From IMG/VR virus record IMGVR_UViG_3300049215_000047, positions 1 to 55,634 of that record: a stretch of DNA of 55,634 nucleotides; one strand, 5' to 3'. The position numbers were made by a program, and so were the translations under genes. The notes beneath the pieces are model-generated. The model saw only the letters and a list, made by a program, of their open reading frames with translations. It searched no databases and was not told the DNA's origin. How positions within the stretch are numbered: position 1 is the first letter of the stretch; each line of letters starts with the position of its first letter. This document shows positions 1 to 8,856 of this stretch, piece after piece. The DNA is from a virus.

Positions 1-17
1 CTACATACCCCCGGCAT

Positions 18-47
18 GCGCGGGCCAAGCCCCGCGCTTAGCATTTT
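18..47 (+). terminator. Possible intrinsic terminator ahead of tRNA
   Basis: A perfect 7-bp stem (GCGCGGG at 18-24, CCCGCGC at 31-37) with a 6-nt loop is followed by a T-rich stretch (TTAGCATTTT). It would end transcription of a host gene to the left of the window before the tRNA. The T-tract is interrupted, so efficiency is uncertain. Confidence 0.35.
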
Positions 48-49
48 GG

Positions 50-1678
<1,629 letters not shown>

Positions 1679-1694
1679 GGCGATAAAGTCCAGA

Positions 1695-1889
1695 TCACCA
1701 ATTCATTGCGCCGCCGAGACACAGGCGGCCGGGATCATATCGGTTTGTCAAATCGACCAACTGCCGAATGGTCAATTCGCGACCGTCCACAAAATATAAT
1801 CCCGGGAGGTCCGCTGCCTCGACGATGTGCCCCGCGCGGCGAAGCTCGTTGATCGTGAATTGCGTGGCTTCTGGATGGCGGTCAAACAT
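1695..1889 (-). CDS. Hypothetical 64-aa protein
   Basis: Small soluble protein with a helical N-terminal half (FTINELRRAGHIVEAADLPG) and a central 'YFVDGRELTIRQLVDLTNRY' segment, which reads like a small winged or helix-turn-helix-type fold, though I cannot name a family. An AGGGGA ribosome site precedes the ATG and overlaps the stop of the upstream gene (12 nt away). It sits immediately before the integrase, the usual place of an excisionase, so a recombination directionality factor is possible; this is inference from position and size only. Confidence 0.6.
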   Translation of the reverse strand: MFDRHPEATQFTINELRRAGHIVEAADLPGLYFVDGRELTIRQLVDLTNRYDPGRLCLGGAMNW

Positions 1890-1901
1890 CGCGCGTGTCC
1901 C

Positions 1902-2066
1902 CTATGTCTCCGGTTTCAGCGGCTTATCGCCCGGCCGGTCGGCCGCGGCTTCCTTGCGGCGGGCATGTTCCTTGATCGCGGCGGCACGGGCAAGCGCCCG
2001 CGCTATGGCCCGGAGGGGCTCACGCCCGTCATTCACAGGGGGGCGGCGGGCCGGGCGGGCGGTCAT
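1902..2066 (-). CDS. Hypothetical 54-aa basic protein
   Basis: Short open frame rich in Ala and Arg (NDGREPLRAIARALARAAA, then KEHARRKEAA) predicted to form one long amphipathic helix. Its ATG overlaps the stop of the upstream gene in an ATGA junction at 2066-2063, the coupling used throughout this operon, and it fills an otherwise empty gap exactly. Function unknown. Confidence 0.6.
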   Translation of the reverse strand: MTARPARRPPVNDGREPLRAIARALARAAAIKEHARRKEAAADRPGDKPLKPET

Positions 2067-2518
2067 GACCAATTCCAGAAGCCTTGCGCGCCCGCTGCAG
2101 GAATTAGGTCGGAGAAAGGCTGCGGGTCGAGCATCGGCCAGGCGTACATCTGATGGTCAAGGCGGTCGCTATCCGCCACGATATGCTTGAAAAGGTCGAT
2201 CGACCTTTTCGGCTCGCCGATAATCGCGGTGCCGAGAGCGTGTGAGAATGGCAGCGGCGCGCTGGCGACGATCGAGTTAACGAAGGCCGTGGCGACCTGG
2301 CCGACAAGGGCGCTCTCGCCTTCCTCGATCCTCAGCAGAATGTCCTGAAGTTCGTCCGGCCGCGGCTTGCGCGCGCCGGCAATGCCGCCATCGCGCCTGA
2401 AGCTGTCATAGACGGCATCGCGGAGCGGCCGCGGCACCATCCGCCAATGCCGCGCGCACATATAGACGCCGGAAGGCGCCATGACCGTGCAGCCATCGAC
2501 GGGGCACCGATGCGTCAT
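2063..2518 (-). CDS. Hypothetical protein with N-terminal Cys/His cluster
   Basis: 151-aa protein. The N-terminus has CPVDGC and, about 15 residues on, YMCARHW, a CxxxxC...CxxH arrangement that could bind one zinc ion. The remainder is helical with no recognised motif. It overlaps the RNase H-like gene upstream by 4 nt (ATGA) and the small gene downstream by 4 nt. Zinc-finger-headed small proteins of this kind are common in early operons of alphaproteobacterial phages; the role is not known. Confidence 0.75.
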   Translation of the reverse strand: MTHRCPVDGCTVMAPSGVYMCARHWRMVPRPLRDAVYDSFRRDGGIAGARKPRPDELQDILLRIEEGESALVGQVATAFVNSIVASAPLPFSHALGTAIIGEPKRSIDLFKHIVADSDRLDHQMYAWPMLDPQPFSDLIPAAGAQGFWNWS

Positions 2519-3066
2519 GCCGCCGCTCCGCGCCTGGCTTCCCGCCGCGCCTCGCGCATGTGCGCCTTGGCGACCTTGTCGCAGTGGATGACGCGCGCCC
2601 CGCGCGCATGCCGGACAACGATGTTGATCGGCGTTTCGGCGATCAGGTCCGCGATCGCCCTGAGCGCTAGCCTGTCGGCTCCCTTCAGCCGCTTTTCTCG
2701 GATCGACGTGAGCGCGAGGCCGTCGGGGTGCTTGCTCTCGACGGCGCCGGGCACGTAGCCCTTGATCACGTTGAGCGCGTGCAGGCAGTCGGATTGCAGC
2801 ATCACCGTCTGCCCGGCGACGAAGTAGCCGCGGGCGCGCGCCGCATAGAGCGCGTTGACGACGGCGAACGTCTCCGCGTCATAGGATCGCTCGACCTTGC
2901 CCGCCAAGCGGCCGCCGACCGTGACCGCCGGCTTGCCGTTGCCCTTCATCCACGCCGCCCAACCGGCCGCGTGCGTGCGCGGGTCGTGCGAAGCGTCGGC
3001 GAAGATCGTCACGTCGGGCGTCACCGGCTGCGGCCTTCTGTCATCAGCGAATGTCGGCTTTGCCAT
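2515..3066 (-). CDS. RNase H-like protein
   Basis: 183 aa from the ATG at 3066. It shows the layout of an RNase HI fold: strand with Asp24 (VTIFADAS), helix with Glu65 (YDAETFAVV), and strand with Asp93 (MLQSDC), the order D-E-D of the catalytic carboxylates. The last part (VRHARGARVIHCDKVAKAH) stands where the C-terminal His/Asp motif lies in RNase H but is degenerate. It could cut RNA in RNA:DNA hybrids during phage replication, or be a structural relative. A longer reading frame to 3210 exists, but it would overlap the upstream 64-aa gene almost completely and its extra N-terminus is low-quality, so the shorter start is preferred. Confidence 0.75.
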   Translation of the reverse strand: MAKPTFADDRRPQPVTPDVTIFADASHDPRTHAAGWAAWMKGNGKPAVTVGGRLAGKVERSYDAETFAVVNALYAARARGYFVAGQTVMLQSDCLHALNVIKGYVPGAVESKHPDGLALTSIREKRLKGADRLALRAIADLIAETPINIVVRHARGARVIHCDKVAKAHMREARREARRGAAA

Positions 3067-3238
3067 CGTCGATCGAGTAGCCGAGAACGTCCTCGCCTTC
3101 CGTAATGGCGCGGATGGCGCAATCAAGACCGGCGCGATAGCCATTGGCGAAGGCATTGTCGGTGATAGCCTTCTCATGCTTGCGTCGAAGCCAGTCGAGC
3201 CGCATGGCAACCGGGTCTTTTGCCTGTTTCTTTTTCAT
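3044..3238 (-). CDS. Hypothetical 64-aa protein
   Basis: Small charged protein, mostly helical (RLDWLRRKHEKAITDNAFANG then AGLDCAIRAITEGEDVLGY). An AAGG ribosome site lies about 8 nt before the ATG. The start overlaps the stop of the gene upstream by 4 nt (ATGA) and the end overlaps the RNase H-like gene by 23 nt. No family recognised. Confidence 0.65.
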   Translation of the reverse strand: MKKKQAKDPVAMRLDWLRRKHEKAITDNAFANGYRAGLDCAIRAITEGEDVLGYSIDDGKADIR

Positions 3239-3462
3239 CGCCTTAATTCCGTATCAGGGCGTCGCCGGTTGCCAAGGATCGGCCACGTCAACCTTGATCG
3301 TGACGTGCCGTCTCGATCGAGAGTGGCGACGGTGCATTGGCCGAACATTGGAAACGGTAGGTTCACCGGCATCACGCGCGGCGACGGGATCGGGCCGATC
3401 AGCGGGCGGTTGCACTGGCACCCCGCCGACGTCTGGCATTCTGGCCTTGTGCAAACTGTCAT
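3235..3462 (-). CDS. Hypothetical Cys-rich small protein
   Basis: 75 aa with a Cys cluster at the N-terminus (CTRPECQTSAGCQC). The end is coupled to the next gene by ATGA. The first two thirds have normal third-position GC use for this genome; the last third is Arg-rich and poorly protein-like, whereas the neighbouring frame there reads VTIKVDVADPWQPATP. This suggests either a frameshift near 3300 or genuine overlap with the gene at 3254-3574. Confidence 0.5.
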   Translation of the reverse strand: MTVCTRPECQTSAGCQCNRPLIGPIPSPRVMPVNLPFPMFGQCTVATLDRDGTSRSRLTWPILGNRRRPDTELRR

Positions 3463-3574
3463 GTTTCAGTCCCCAATTCCGATGCTTCATCTGTTGCCGC
3501 CACCGCCATCCGATCATCGGTACGACGATGAAGTTCAGAACGAACAGCGCGACGCCGGCATAGACGAAGGTCAC
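3254..3574 (-). CDS. Small single-pass membrane protein
   Basis: 106 aa starting at GTG 3574 with a TGAGG ribosome site 4 nt upstream, 5 nt after the bet stop codon. Residues 2-22 form a clear membrane helix (FVYAGVALFVLNFIVVPMIG) followed by basic WRWRQQMKHR, so the C-terminus is probably cytoplasmic. From about residue 42 onward it shares DNA with the gene at 3235-3462 in another frame, so the true C-terminus is uncertain. Function unknown. Confidence 0.5.
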   Translation of the reverse strand: MTFVYAGVALFVLNFIVVPMIGWRWRQQMKHRNWGLKHDSLHKARMPDVGGVPVQPPADRPDPVAARDAGEPTVSNVRPMHRRHSRSRRHVTIKVDVADPWQPATP

Positions 3575-3579
3575 GGGCC

Positions 3580-4716
3580 TCACCCCGTCAGTTCGGTGAT
3601 CCGGCTTTGAGCGACGGCCTTCACCGCATCGAACGTGTCTTTCGTGACGGAGCAAGCATTGCGCAGCTTCCGTTGGTCTTCGCTCTTGAACCAAGAGCCG
3701 ACGGCGTTGGCCGTTGTCAGGGACGCAATGTGCGCCTTCGCGTAACGCTCATATTCCTCGGGCGTTTTCGGCACCTGATCCTTCGGCCACGCGGCTTGCT
3801 GCGCGGGCTCGCTGGGCTTGTCCGGTTGCTTCTCCGGCTCTTGCCTCGGCGGCTGCCCTTCCGGCTCACCGGCGGGCTTCTGTGCGGGTGCATTTTTGCC
3901 TTCGGCCGGCTGAGGCTGCTGCTCGACCTTCTGCTGCGCCTGGTCGGGCTGCGGCGCGTCGTCGGCGAACTCACCATCAAGCTCTGTCGCCGGCGCGTCG
4001 CCCTCGGCCTCGCCGGCTTCGGCATCGACCGGCGCGCCGCCCTTGCTGAATTCCTCGAAAGCCGCGGTTGTTGACGCAAGGCGCCGGGGCGTTACATCGC
4101 GCGCCGCCTCGCCGGCGAAGCGCTCGGCTTCGTCCGGATCGATGATGCCGGCGAAGCCGAAGGCGTAACGCGCCGCCTGGATCATTGCCTTGTGCCGCAG
4201 CATCCGCCGCGGCCACTTCGTCCACGGTTCGGTATTGCGTTTGCACTCGGCCATGTATTCGGTGGCCTCCGCCGCGTGCGACCGATCTTTGCGATAAATG
4301 CGGCAGGCGATGGCGAGCAAGTTGCCGCCGCTGTCCAGCCGGTCCTCAAAATCCATGCCGTCGAAGGCCGGATGCGAGTTGATCAGGTTCGACCATCCAT
4401 CGACGCCGACGATTGGCTGGATGCCGCCGCCCTTGGCCGGGAAGGCGTAAATCTCCTTCAGCAGCGGGTTGAGGTCGTACTCCTTCGCCACCAAGAGGAA
4501 CGCCGCGAACTGTTCGCGCGAGCAATCCTTCGGGATGATCGTGTGCCGCAAGGTCGCCTCGAATGCCGCCGGCTCCATGCCGTAACGGTCGGCCATATCC
4601 AAGAGGACGGATTTTACCGCCACTAAAGGCGACTTGCGATTGGCAAGCGCTTGCTGCGCTTGCGGCGATAGTTCCTTCTCCGGCTTCTCTTTCACGGCTG
4701 CTGTTGTGGTCGCCAT
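3580..4716 (-). CDS. bet: Phage recombination protein Bet (RecT-type annealase)
   Basis: 378-aa single-strand annealing protein of the Bet/RecT group, which pairs complementary single strands made by a partner exonuclease. Recognised by the core 'FAAFLLVAKEYDLNPLLKEI', then AFPAKGGG, IVGVDGW, and EWTKWPRRMLRHKAMIQAAR-like motif around WTKWPRRMLRHKA. The annealase core covers about 20-215. A Pro/Gln/Glu-rich linker (about 250-320) separates it from a helical C-terminal piece (about 325-378). The start at 4716 has AAGG about 8 nt upstream; an upstream in-frame extension is Arg-rich antisense-like sequence and was dropped. The gene follows the exonuclease and a coiled-coil protein, the usual recombination cassette order. 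Confidence 0.92.
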   Translation of the reverse strand: MATTTAAVKEKPEKELSPQAQQALANRKSPLVAVKSVLLDMADRYGMEPAAFEATLRHTIIPKDCSREQFAAFLLVAKEYDLNPLLKEIYAFPAKGGGIQPIVGVDGWSNLINSHPAFDGMDFEDRLDSGGNLLAIACRIYRKDRSHAAEATEYMAECKRNTEPWTKWPRRMLRHKAMIQAARYAFGFAGIIDPDEAERFAGEAARDVTPRRLASTTAAFEEFSKGGAPVDAEAGEAEGDAPATELDGEFADDAPQPDQAQQKVEQQPQPAEGKNAPAQKPAGEPEGQPPRQEPEKQPDKPSEPAQQAAWPKDQVPKTPEEYERYAKAHIASLTTANAVGSWFKSEDQRKLRNACSVTKDTFDAVKAVAQSRITELTG

Positions 4717-4733
4717 TGTCTTGCCTTTCGGGG

Positions 4734-5510
4734 TTAGCGGCGGATTTTCGCCGTGTCGTCTTCGAAAATTCTCACGCCGGTGATCTGCCGGCCGCCCTTG
4801 TTGATGCGAACGAACGCGCGGATCGCGGCTTCGATCGCGTCCGGCTTGATGAAGGGGCGCAGCGCCTCGAGGTCGACCTTGGCCAGGTCGGTTATCTCGA
4901 AGGTCCATTTCGTCGCCGGCGTGATGGTGACACCGGTTGCGGTGCGCACCGGCTCCGGCTCGATCGGCGGTGCCTGCGCGATATCGTCGGCGACGTCCGA
5001 GGCCTTGGCGGCATCGGCCAAGTCGGCCATTGCATCTTCGGTGCGGCCCGCGGCCATTGCCTCTTCGGCGAGCCGCTGCTTTTCGGCGGCTTCCTCACGC
5101 GCCTGGCGCTCGCTCTCGGCGCGGGCATCGTCCTCGCGCTTTTTCTTCGCCCGGTTGTAGATCGTGACCCGCTGCGTGAGCGCCTTTTCGATGCGATCGG
5201 CGCGCGCCAATGGATCTCTGAAGAAACCATCGACCTCCCGCTCGCCTTTGAGGAACGGCGCTTTCTCGGCGATGCGCGCGGCATCGAGCGCTCTGCGTTG
5301 TGTGGCCGCGTCAGCGGCGCCTTCCGCACAAGCATCGCGCTCTTCATCCGTGGTGGCTTCTTTCGGCAACTTGTTCGCCGTTGCAGCGAGCGCGTCGAGG
5401 TCGGTCAGCGCGGCCGCATACGTCTCGGCAAGCCGCTCTGGCAATGTCGGCTCCGGAGGGCGGTTGTGCCCCGGTCCCGCCGGCGCCTCAGAAAGGTCCG
5501 CTGCTGTCAT
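4734..5510 (-). CDS. Coiled-coil recombination-cassette protein
   Basis: 258 aa. The middle (about 115-175) is a long charged coiled coil (AKKKREDDARAESERQAREE). The C-terminal 70 residues form a compact domain (KWTFEITDLAKVDLEALRPF ... AFVRINKGGRQITGVRIF) seen in phage proteins between exonuclease and annealase genes. It overlaps the exonuclease end by 23 nt and lies 17 nt before bet. A role in linking or loading the recombination proteins is inferred from position; no enzymatic motif is seen. Confidence 0.75.
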   Translation of the reverse strand: MTAADLSEAPAGPGHNRPPEPTLPERLAETYAAALTDLDALAATANKLPKEATTDEERDACAEGAADAATQRRALDAARIAEKAPFLKGEREVDGFFRDPLARADRIEKALTQRVTIYNRAKKKREDDARAESERQAREEAAEKQRLAEEAMAAGRTEDAMADLADAAKASDVADDIAQAPPIEPEPVRTATGVTITPATKWTFEITDLAKVDLEALRPFIKPDAIEAAIRAFVRINKGGRQITGVRIFEDDTAKIRR

Positions 5511-6438
5511 CTTCGGCTCCCTGCGGTCGGTTGTCGGAAATATTCAGGCGGCGGAATGAGGTCGCCTTGACCTCGTACGCCTTGCGGCTTTGCGTCTTCA
5601 GCGTGATCGAGAAGCCGGGCAGCGTCGCGATCTCCGCATCGCCCATTGCGAACTTGACCTCGGTGTCGATTTCCTTGACGCGGGCTTCGGCCTTGGCGAT
5701 CTGCGCCTTCAGGTCGGCGCGCTCGGCAAGCAGCGTCGGAAGATGGTTTGACCCGGTGAGGTCGACCGTCTTCAGCGGCTTCGCTTCCGGATAGAGCGCA
5801 GCGAACAGTTCGGCATCGCGCCCGTAGTCGGGCGACGGCTCGCGCCCCGCGGCGACGTCATCCCAGAACTTTTTCACCGCCTCACGAATGCGGGCTTCTG
5901 CACCCGCATGACGTGGCACTTCGCAGATATGGCAATCGTCGTTCCACGGATCGTCGATGTAGACCGCGACGGCGCCCCATGCGGCGTCCGCAAGCAGCAT
6001 TTCGGTTAGCGTTTGCAGGCCGATCCAAAACGGCGGGCGAAGATCGTCCCCATCGCGCCAATGCTTCTTGAAGGCGCCGGCCGTCGCCACTTTCGTTTGA
6101 AGCACACCGCGGCCGCGCGGGTCGTTCGCCACGTAGAAATCAGGCGACGCGCCGAGCCGAAGGCCGGGATCGCGCAAATATTCGCGGGCCGGCGTGATGG
6201 TCCAGTCTTTCCGTTGCTCGGCCACTTCCTCGGCGACGGCGCGTTCGAGCCGCGATCCGCGCCGCATCCGGACGTTGGTTTTTTCCGGCAGTTCCAGGCC
6301 GCACTTTTCCTGATAGAGCGCGAGTGCCGACGTGTAAGGGTGCACGCCGAACAGCGCCCCGCAGATCGAGGCGGTGATGTCTTGCTTGCGCAGCGCCAAC
6401 CATTGTTCGCGCGAAGTGATCGGGATGCGCTCGATCAT
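5488..6438 (-). CDS. YqaJ-family phage exonuclease
   Basis: 316-aa lambda-exo-like alkaline exonuclease (YqaJ recombinase family) that resects double-stranded ends for Bet. Visible features: SREQWLALRKQDITAS near the N-terminus, the helix with Glu65 (RGSRLERAVAEE), Asp100 in GASPDFYV, then Lys116 in VLQTKVA and an AFKKHW helix. In many relatives the last motif is ExK; here it is Gln114-Thr-Lys116, a substitution also found in some phage homologues from memory. The ATG at 6438 overlaps the stop of the upstream gene in ATGA, which fixes the start; a longer frame to 7110 runs antisense-like through the upstream gene and was rejected. Confidence 0.9.
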   Translation of the reverse strand: MIERIPITSREQWLALRKQDITASICGALFGVHPYTSALALYQEKCGLELPEKTNVRMRRGSRLERAVAEEVAEQRKDWTITPAREYLRDPGLRLGASPDFYVANDPRGRGVLQTKVATAGAFKKHWRDGDDLRPPFWIGLQTLTEMLLADAAWGAVAVYIDDPWNDDCHICEVPRHAGAEARIREAVKKFWDDVAAGREPSPDYGRDAELFAALYPEAKPLKTVDLTGSNHLPTLLAERADLKAQIAKAEARVKEIDTEVKFAMGDAEIATLPGFSITLKTQSRKAYEVKATSFRRLNISDNRPQGAEDDSSGPF

Positions 6439-7460
6439 GGCGGTGCCAATGCGGCCTCCGATTGACCGGCGCGGGGCAAATGAAACTCGGCCCTTTCGGG
6501 CATATTCGGGATGGCCCCGCGCCACGCTCGCCAAAGGTCGTTCAGCAAGCGCTGTTCCATGTACCGCTGCGCGCGCCGATGCGCCTTTATCGGCTTCATG
6601 TCCGGCTCGCGCGCGAGTTCGTATTCCTTGCGCCGCAGATAAGCGCCGCGGTATTTGCCGTCGCGGTTGCCCTTGATGAGCGCATCGCCGATGTTCCAAA
6701 GGCGGCTGCGCCGTTGAAGGTTGTAGCCGTGCGCGATCCAGTCCTCGGCGCTCGACCCCTTCGGTAAGCCGCCCTGGCGGACGCCGTCCAGAACTGCGAT
6801 GCCCATGCGCTTGCGCAGCTTCGACTTGTCCGGGTAGTTCGCGAGGTTGCCGGCCTCGGCGACGATTACTGCGAGCGACGCCGCACCGAAGCCGCGCACG
6901 CCGGCGCCGAACGAAGACCATACTGGCAACGTCTCGGCGAGCGATTGCATTTCTTGGAGCGCGCGCTTTTCGATATCGGAGAAGGGCTTTCGCACGAGCC
7001 GCGCGGCTGCGATTACCGCCGACCATTCGTGGTCGTCTTTTGATTTCAGAAGTGCGGCCGCTTGCGTGGCTATCTTCTTGCGCTCGGCTTCCGGTTTGTC
7101 TTTCGACCAACCGAGCATCGTGCGCAGGAACGCGCCGAGGGCGAGATCATTGCGTTTGCGTTGCTCCATCGCGAAACAGCGCTGGCGGTGCCAGTAGCGG
7201 ATGCGGTCGATGGTTTCCTGAAGGGATGCCGCAGAGGGGGCATCACAGGCGAGGCCCGTGCGGGCACCGTTCTTGTGGCCATCCTCTGCGGCAATTGGCG
7301 ACGGCGCAGAGGCAGTCAGCGCGTGGCTCTCGCGAGCATCGCACGCAGGGCCTTCTGCGCCGTCATCTGGCGAGGACGAGAGGGCACTCCTCTGCAGGCC
7401 CTTGCGGGCAATCTTCGGCTGGCCCTTCCCGTCCTCATTCGGTTTTTTCTTACGCGGCAT
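6435..7460 (-). CDS. IS110-transposase C-domain-like protein
   Basis: 341 aa. The C-terminal half resembles the C-terminal domain of IS110/IS1111-type transposases (Transposase_20): the helix-hairpin-helix-like VRGFGAASLAVIVAEAGNL is followed by LRKRMGI, a GGLPKG loop, an R-rich LWNIGDALIKG helix, and a YELAREPDMKPIKAHRRAQR segment. The N-terminal RuvC-like DEDD domain of those enzymes is absent. Residues about 15-75 are low complexity and encoded by DNA with strong inverted repeats. Lying between the exonuclease and an unknown gene, it may be a domesticated DNA-binding or strand-bridging protein in recombination. It overlaps both neighbours (4 nt and 11 nt). Confidence 0.65.
   Translation of the reverse strand: MPRKKKPNEDGKGQPKIARKGLQRSALSSSPDDGAEGPACDARESHALTASAPSPIAAEDGHKNGARTGLACDAPSAASLQETIDRIRYWHRQRCFAMEQRKRNDLALGAFLRTMLGWSKDKPEAERKKIATQAAALLKSKDDHEWSAVIAAARLVRKPFSDIEKRALQEMQSLAETLPVWSSFGAGVRGFGAASLAVIVAEAGNLANYPDKSKLRKRMGIAVLDGVRQGGLPKGSSAEDWIAHGYNLQRRSRLWNIGDALIKGNRDGKYRGAYLRRKEYELAREPDMKPIKAHRRAQRYMEQRLLNDLWRAWRGAIPNMPERAEFHLPRAGQSEAALAPP
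7227..7293. repeat. Inverted repeat inside coding sequence
   Basis: Arms TGCCGCAGAGG (7227-7237) and CCTCTGCGGCA (7283-7293) are perfectly complementary across 45 nt. A second pair (GACGGCGCAGA near 7303 and TCTGCGCCGTC near 7355) lies just to the right. All fall in the low-complexity N-terminal part of the IS110-like gene and keep its frame open, like in-frame palindromic elements known in some alphaproteobacteria. Confidence 0.6.
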
Positions 7461-8115
7461 CGGATGCCTCCGCCGCTTGCTGCAGAATGATCTGCATTTC
7501 CTTCGGCCTCACAACGTCGCGAATGAGAGCGTTTGCCGGAGCGTTGGCGACGACGCGCGTGGCGGCGAGAAGGATCGCGCCTTCGCGCGTTTTGCTGCGG
7601 CCAGCGCGTTCCGCTTCGCCAATGGTCCAGTCGCCGACGGCGCGCCCGTCGATCCGACAGGTGTCGAGGACCGTCAGCGCGGCGGCCTTCGCTACTGCCC
7701 CGGCTGCGCTGCGCTGCGCGGCTGTAGGCTCGCGAGACGGGGAGGCACCTGCACAAGGGCCATCACTGGCACAGCCTCTTTGGCCTCCCCGCTCGCGATT
7801 GGCTTGCGGCGACGGAACATGGGCTCTCTGGTCCGTACTACGGACATGGCCAACGCGGCCCCGCCGCCGCAATTCTTCTTCGGCGCGCCCTAGCAGTTCG
7901 ACGCCGCGTGCGTTCCCGCCGCCAGCCTTCAAGAATTCGGTACACGCGGCATAAAATTGCATTTCGATCTTATTGAAGCCGGCGCGCTCCATTGCGTCGC
8001 CGAGTGCCGTTGCGCTCATTTGCGTTGTCCTCTCTTCGCCGGATGACCCCAGACGCGGCACGTATTGATCGATGTGCCCTCGCACTTTCACTTCGCCGTC
8101 TCGCACCCCGTTCAT
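7450..8115 (-). CDS. Hypothetical protein with internal palindromic segment
   Basis: 221 aa from ATG 8115, which overlaps the upstream stop in ATGA and has AAGGA 9 nt upstream; a second good start lies at 8019 (189 aa, GAGAGGA). The N-terminal third (ALGDAMERAGFNKIEMQFYA) and C-terminal third (TREGAILLAATRVVANAPAN) look like a small helical protein. The middle (about 110-160) is Arg/Ser/Ala-rich and coincides with the 16-bp hairpin at 7730-7798. Function unknown. Confidence 0.6.
   Translation of the reverse strand: MNGVRDGEVKVRGHIDQYVPRLGSSGEERTTQMSATALGDAMERAGFNKIEMQFYAACTEFLKAGGGNARGVELLGRAEEELRRRGRVGHVRSTDQRAHVPSPQANRERGGQRGCASDGPCAGASPSREPTAAQRSAAGAVAKAAALTVLDTCRIDGRAVGDWTIGEAERAGRSKTREGAILLAATRVVANAPANALIRDVVRPKEMQIILQQAAEASDAA
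7730..7798. repeat. Long hairpin inside coding sequence
   Basis: Left arm 7730-7746 and right arm 7783-7798 pair over 15 bp with one bulged A at 7737 (TCGCGAG-A-CGGGGAGGC against GCCTCCCCGCTCGCGA); the loop is 36 nt. It sits in frame in the middle of the 221-aa gene and shares the words CTCGCGAG and GCAGAGG-like arms with the cluster at 7227-7420, so the two look like related mobile palindromes. Confidence 0.6.
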
Positions 8116-8507
8116 GTCTCGCGATCCTTCCGCCATCCCCTTGCAGCCATCTCTCGCACCTTGAGGAAAATCCCCTCGCACAAGGCGGCGTCCTCAACCG
8201 CCTTCCTGTCGGCGATTGAGTGCACCTGCCCTGCAAGTGGCTGGCACCGTTCAAGCGCGTCACGGATGGCGCTGCGCTTGCCAGTCAGGCGCTCGTACTC
8301 GACCATGATGCGGCCTATCGTTTCACCCGCGCCCTTCGGGTCCGGTATCAGAAAATCAATATCCACTATCTCGCTCGGATAAAGATGGGCAACGCGACCA
8401 GACTGGCGTCTGACGACTGCGCGCTTGACGATCCTGGCAAGCTCACCGCCCCCGACGCCGGCGGCGAAGGTGGCGAGCGAAAGCAGAAGAATGAGGGTGC
8501 CGCTCAC
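8112..8507 (-). CDS. Membrane-anchored hypothetical protein
   Basis: 131 aa, GTG start at 8507 that overlaps the stop of the upstream microprotein gene (GTGA). Residues 3-20 form a hydrophobic anchor (GTLILLLSLATFAAGVGGG), followed by a basic stretch and a soluble domain with YPSEIVDIDFLIPDPKGAG and a helical RIMVEYERLTGKRSAIRDAL. No known family. Coupled to the acyl carrier protein group by successive 4-nt overlaps. Confidence 0.7.
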   Translation of the reverse strand: MSGTLILLLSLATFAAGVGGGELARIVKRAVVRRQSGRVAHLYPSEIVDIDFLIPDPKGAGETIGRIMVEYERLTGKRSAIRDALERCQPLAGQVHSIADRKAVEDAALCEGIFLKVREMAARGWRKDRET

Positions 8508-8617
8508 GCGCCGCTCCCAAGCGCCGCGTAGACGGCAAGAAAAGCGATGAAGAGGGCTAGCGCAGCGAGTTCGGCGAGGGTCGCCGGCGCGATGATTTCG
8601 CGGATGACGTCTTTCAC
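8504..8617 (-). CDS. Membrane microprotein, 37 aa
   Basis: GTG at 8617 overlaps the stop of the acyl carrier protein gene, and its own TGA (8506-8504) overlaps the GTG of the next gene, so it exactly fills the space between two coupled genes. The peptide is short-charged then hydrophobic ([20 protein letters not shown]), one membrane helix. It may anchor or regulate a neighbour; no family known. Confidence 0.6.
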   Translation of the reverse strand: MKDVIREIIAPATLAELAALALFIAFLAVYAALGSGA

Positions 8618-8856
8618 GACGCGCTCTCCGTTTGCCGCTCGACCAGCTTCACAGCGTCGGCGACGGTGCGCGCGTTCTCGGCATCCTCGTCGCCGATCTC
8701 GATGCCGAATTCCTCTTCGAGCAACATCACGATCTCGACATGGTCGAGGCTGTCGGCGTTGAGATCGTCGATGAAGCTGGCGCCGTCCGTGACGCGCTCT
8801 GGCGCGACGCCTAGGTGACCGGCGATGATTGTCTTGACGCGGTCGGAAACTTTCAT
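8614..8856 (-). CDS. Acyl carrier protein
   Basis: 80 aa, normal length for a type II acyl carrier protein. It carries the phosphopantetheine attachment motif in [17 protein letters not shown], with Ser36 as the modified residue, plus the acidic recognition helix II and the usual hydrophobic core ([11 protein letters not shown] at the start, AVKLVE at the end). ACP carries acyl groups as thioesters in lipid and related synthesis. Being inside a phage early operon, between two unknown genes and overlapping both by 4 nt, it is not the housekeeping copy. Possible roles are altering host lipid or signal metabolism, or acylating a phage partner; no acyltransferase was recognised nearby. Confidence 0.95.
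   Translation of the reverse strand: MKVSDRVKTIIAGHLGVAPERVTDGASFIDDLNADSLDHVEIVMLLEEEFGIEIGDEDAENARTVADAVKLVERQTESAS

Noticed and set aside
4717-4908. N-terminal extension of the Bet protein
   Set aside because: The extra 64 residues are Arg/Pro-rich antisense-like sequence covering the 3' end of the upstream gene; the ATG at 4716 has a ribosome site.
6439-7110. N-terminal extension of the YqaJ exonuclease
   Set aside because: It lies wholly within the IS110-like gene in another frame, and the ATGA junction at 6438 marks the start.
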